Below are positions 62,731 to 64,000 of a stretch of DNA of 64,000 nucleotides, piece after piece. A model generated the notes under the pieces. It saw nothing but the letters and a program-made list of their open reading frames with translations, did no database searches and had not been told where the DNA came from. Position 1 is the stretch's first letter, and every line of letters begins with the position of its first letter. This stretch comes from Pseudocitrobacter cyperus (GTDB lineage Bacteria; Pseudomonadota; Gammaproteobacteria; Enterobacterales; Enterobacteriaceae), in contig NZ_JAYMYY010000001.1 of the NCBI RefSeq assembly GCF_039889165.1, forward strand, positions 1,736,001-1,800,000. The letters run 5' to 3'. The translations under genes were made by a program, and so were the position numbers.

Positions 62731-62755
62731 TTTAGCCCCTCAATGAGGGGCTAAA
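62731..62755 (+). terminator. Terminator after the beta-propeller gene
   Basis: TTTAGCCCCTC and GAGGGGCTAAA form an 11-base stem with a 3-base loop, 6 bases after the stop. The T-run is short, so it may work in both directions. Confidence 0.7.
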
Positions 62756-62896
62756 CATTTCCCGCCAGACAAAGAAAAATCTCAAATAACTATCTGCTGA
62801 AACGATTTCGTATAGGCTTAATAGTTCATGATATTCATGTCACTGCCATTAAGGAAACCATTCACGGCGAATAGCTTTTATAGCGAGGAGATATTT

Positions 62897-63781
62897 ATGG
62901 CCGATCGCGACACACTGAACCCGCAATTTCCACGTCCCCCTTTCCAGACGCAAACCCAGCAACCACCGGGGCTGGATTCCAGAATGATCCCCGAGCCCGA
63001 TCATGGTGAAAAAAGCTACCGTGGAAGTGGACGGCTGAAAGGCAAATGCGCATTAATCACCGGTGGCGATTCAGGTATCGGCCGGGCCGTTGCTATTGCC
63101 TACGCCCTCGAAGGTGCGAATGTCGCCATTAACTATCTGCCGGAAGAAGAATCAGACGCCAAAAGCGTAATAGAGGTGATGAAGGCGGAAGGTGTAAAAG
63201 CCGTGGCGATCCCGGGCGACCTGCGAGATGAAGATTTCTGCCATTCACTGATTGAACAGACGGTTGAGCAGTTGGGGAAACTGGATATTCTGGTCAACAA
63301 CGCCGGGCGGCAGCAATATTGCGAGTCGCTGGAAGATCTCACCACCGAGGCCTTTGACGCGACATTTAAAACCAACGTCTATGCCGCCTTTTGGCTGACC
63401 AAAGCCGCACTTCGTCATCTGAAGGCGGGCGCTTCTGTCATCAACACCACCTCAGTCCAGGCGTTCAAACCCAGCCCGATTCTGGTTGATTATGCGCAAA
63501 CCAAAGCGTGTCTGGTGGCGTTAACCAAATCACTGGCAAAACAGCTTGGGCCGCGAGGTATTCGGGTCAACGCGGTAGCACCAGGGCCTTACTGGAGCGT
63601 GCTGCAAACCAGCGGCGGGCAGCCGCAGGAAAAAGTAGAGCAGTTCGGCGCAGACTCTCCACTGGGTCGTCCGGGCCAACCGGTGGAGATTGCCCCGCTG
63701 TATGTGCTGTTTGCCTCCGATGAGTGTTCATATGCGTCCGGGCAGGTATGGTGTTCGGATGGCGGAACCGGGACACTGTAA
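62897..63781 (+). CDS. Short-chain dehydrogenase/reductase, YghA family
   Basis: Start chosen at the ATG at 62897, which has GAGGAG 6 bases upstream and gives 294 residues, the same length as E. coli YghA. Upstream in-frame ATGs lack a ribosome site. The NAD(P)-binding motif 'TGGDSGIG', 'NNAGRQQ', catalytic Ser in 'NTTSVQAF' and the YxxxK pair in 'YAQTK' are present. The N-terminal tail ('PEPDHGEKSYRGSGRLKGK') is also as in YghA. The physiological substrate is not known. Confidence 0.88.
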   Translation: MADRDTLNPQFPRPPFQTQTQQPPGLDSRMIPEPDHGEKSYRGSGRLKGKCALITGGDSGIGRAVAIAYALEGANVAINYLPEEESDAKSVIEVMKAEGVKAVAIPGDLRDEDFCHSLIEQTVEQLGKLDILVNNAGRQQYCESLEDLTTEAFDATFKTNVYAAFWLTKAALRHLKAGASVINTTSVQAFKPSPILVDYAQTKACLVALTKSLAKQLGPRGIRVNAVAPGPYWSVLQTSGGQPQEKVEQFGADSPLGRPGQPVEIAPLYVLFASDECSYASGQVWCSDGGTGTL

Positions 63782-63785
63782 TTGC

Positions 63786-63810
63786 AAAGGGCGATAATTC
63801 GCCCTTTTTT
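63786..63810. terminator. Bidirectional terminator between the YghA-like gene and arsC
   Basis: AAAGGGCGA pairs with TCGCCCTTT, followed by TTT on the plus strand. It lies between two converging stops. Confidence 0.85.
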
Positions 63811-63818
63811 GATATACC

Positions 63819-64000
63819 CTATGGCTTCAGCCACTGGCCCTGTTCATCGACCACCTTTTCACCATCCTCTTTACTGAAGGCGTGTTTCTGCGCATCCGGC
63901 AAGATATCCAGTACCGTTTCGGACGGGCGGCACAGAAGCGTTCCCAGCGGAGTCACCACGATCGGGCGGTTGATTAAAATGGGGTATTGCAGCATGAAGG
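63819..64000 (-). CDS. arsC: Arsenate reductase, glutaredoxin type (C-terminal part, runs off the right edge)
   Basis: About 60 C-terminal residues are visible, ending in TAG at 63821-63819. 'LINRPIVVTPLGTLLCRPSE' is the ArsC substrate-binding segment with its Arg residues, and 'HAFSKEDGEKVVDE' near the end is also typical of the enterobacterial enzyme. The catalytic Cys lies upstream, outside the window. It reduces arsenate to arsenite with glutaredoxin. Confidence 0.88.
   Translation of the reverse strand, partial: FMLQYPILINRPIVVTPLGTLLCRPSETVLDILPDAQKHAFSKEDGEKVVDEQGQWLKP

Noticed and set aside
1..64000. tRNA or rRNA genes, integrases, insertion sequences
   Set aside because: None recognised by eye on either strand, so the island-like content has no visible mobile element or tRNA attachment site inside this window.

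Overview
The window is chromosomal DNA of a member of the Enterobacteriaceae. Evidence is the near-complete Flag-2 (lateral-type) flagellar locus, a PqqU/YncD-type TonB receptor, a YghA-type reductase, an ArsC tail, chaperone-usher fimbriae and REP-like hairpins. The genus cannot be fixed from this sequence. A Citrobacter, Enterobacter or Kosakonia relative is plausible.

Left region (1-10.9 kb) is about surface adhesion. It holds the N-terminus of a giant Ig-repeat (BapA-type) adhesin running off the left edge, preceded by its TolC-family outer-membrane gene. Next come a PilZ (YcgR-like) c-di-GMP effector and a fimbrial operon (subunit, chaperone, usher, tip protein) that ends in a stand-alone EAL phosphodiesterase. 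At 11.2-14.9 kb a PQQ-dependent soluble glucose dehydrogenase is followed by a homologue of the PQQ uptake receptor PqqU. This suggests a scavenged-cofactor sugar-oxidation module. A dense array of palindromic repeats (14.9-15.55 kb) separates it from the flagellar locus.

The core (15.6-57.9 kb) is Flag-2. From left to right: parR-like, parM-like, NlpC/P60, lafU, lafT, lafS, lafF, lafE, lafD, lafC, lafB and two nearly identical flagellins (all minus). Then lafZ and a small membrane-anchored partner (plus), and lafW, lfgL to lfgB (minus). Then lfgA, lfgM, lfgN and two cargo genes (plus). Then three cargo genes and lfiJ to lfiE, lafK (minus), and finally lfiM, N, P, Q, R, lfhB, lfhA (plus). Two near-consensus sigma-54 promoters (before lafB and lfgB) fit control by LafK. 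Sigma-28-like elements lie before both flagellins and lfgM, which fits LafS and its anti-sigma factor LfgM. No chemotaxis genes, no FliO gene and no flhDC are seen.

Two additions to the standard Flag-2 set stand out. First, an actin-like ParM and a ParR-like protein with a coiled-coil tail, plus an NlpC/P60 peptidase, are tightly spaced at the end of the lateral motor operon. Second, a surface-modification cassette fills the space between lfgN and lfiJ: an Asp2/XcbB-like alpha/beta hydrolase, a CDP-glycerol glycerophosphotransferase, a TagD-like cytidylyltransferase, a shortened FliB-like protein and a two-domain glycosyltransferase.

Right region (58-64 kb) is ordinary accessory or core sequence: an LprI-like periplasmic protein, an unknown 85-residue protein, a POT-family peptide transporter, a royal-jelly/yellow-family beta-propeller protein, a YghA-like oxidoreductase and the 3' end of arsC.
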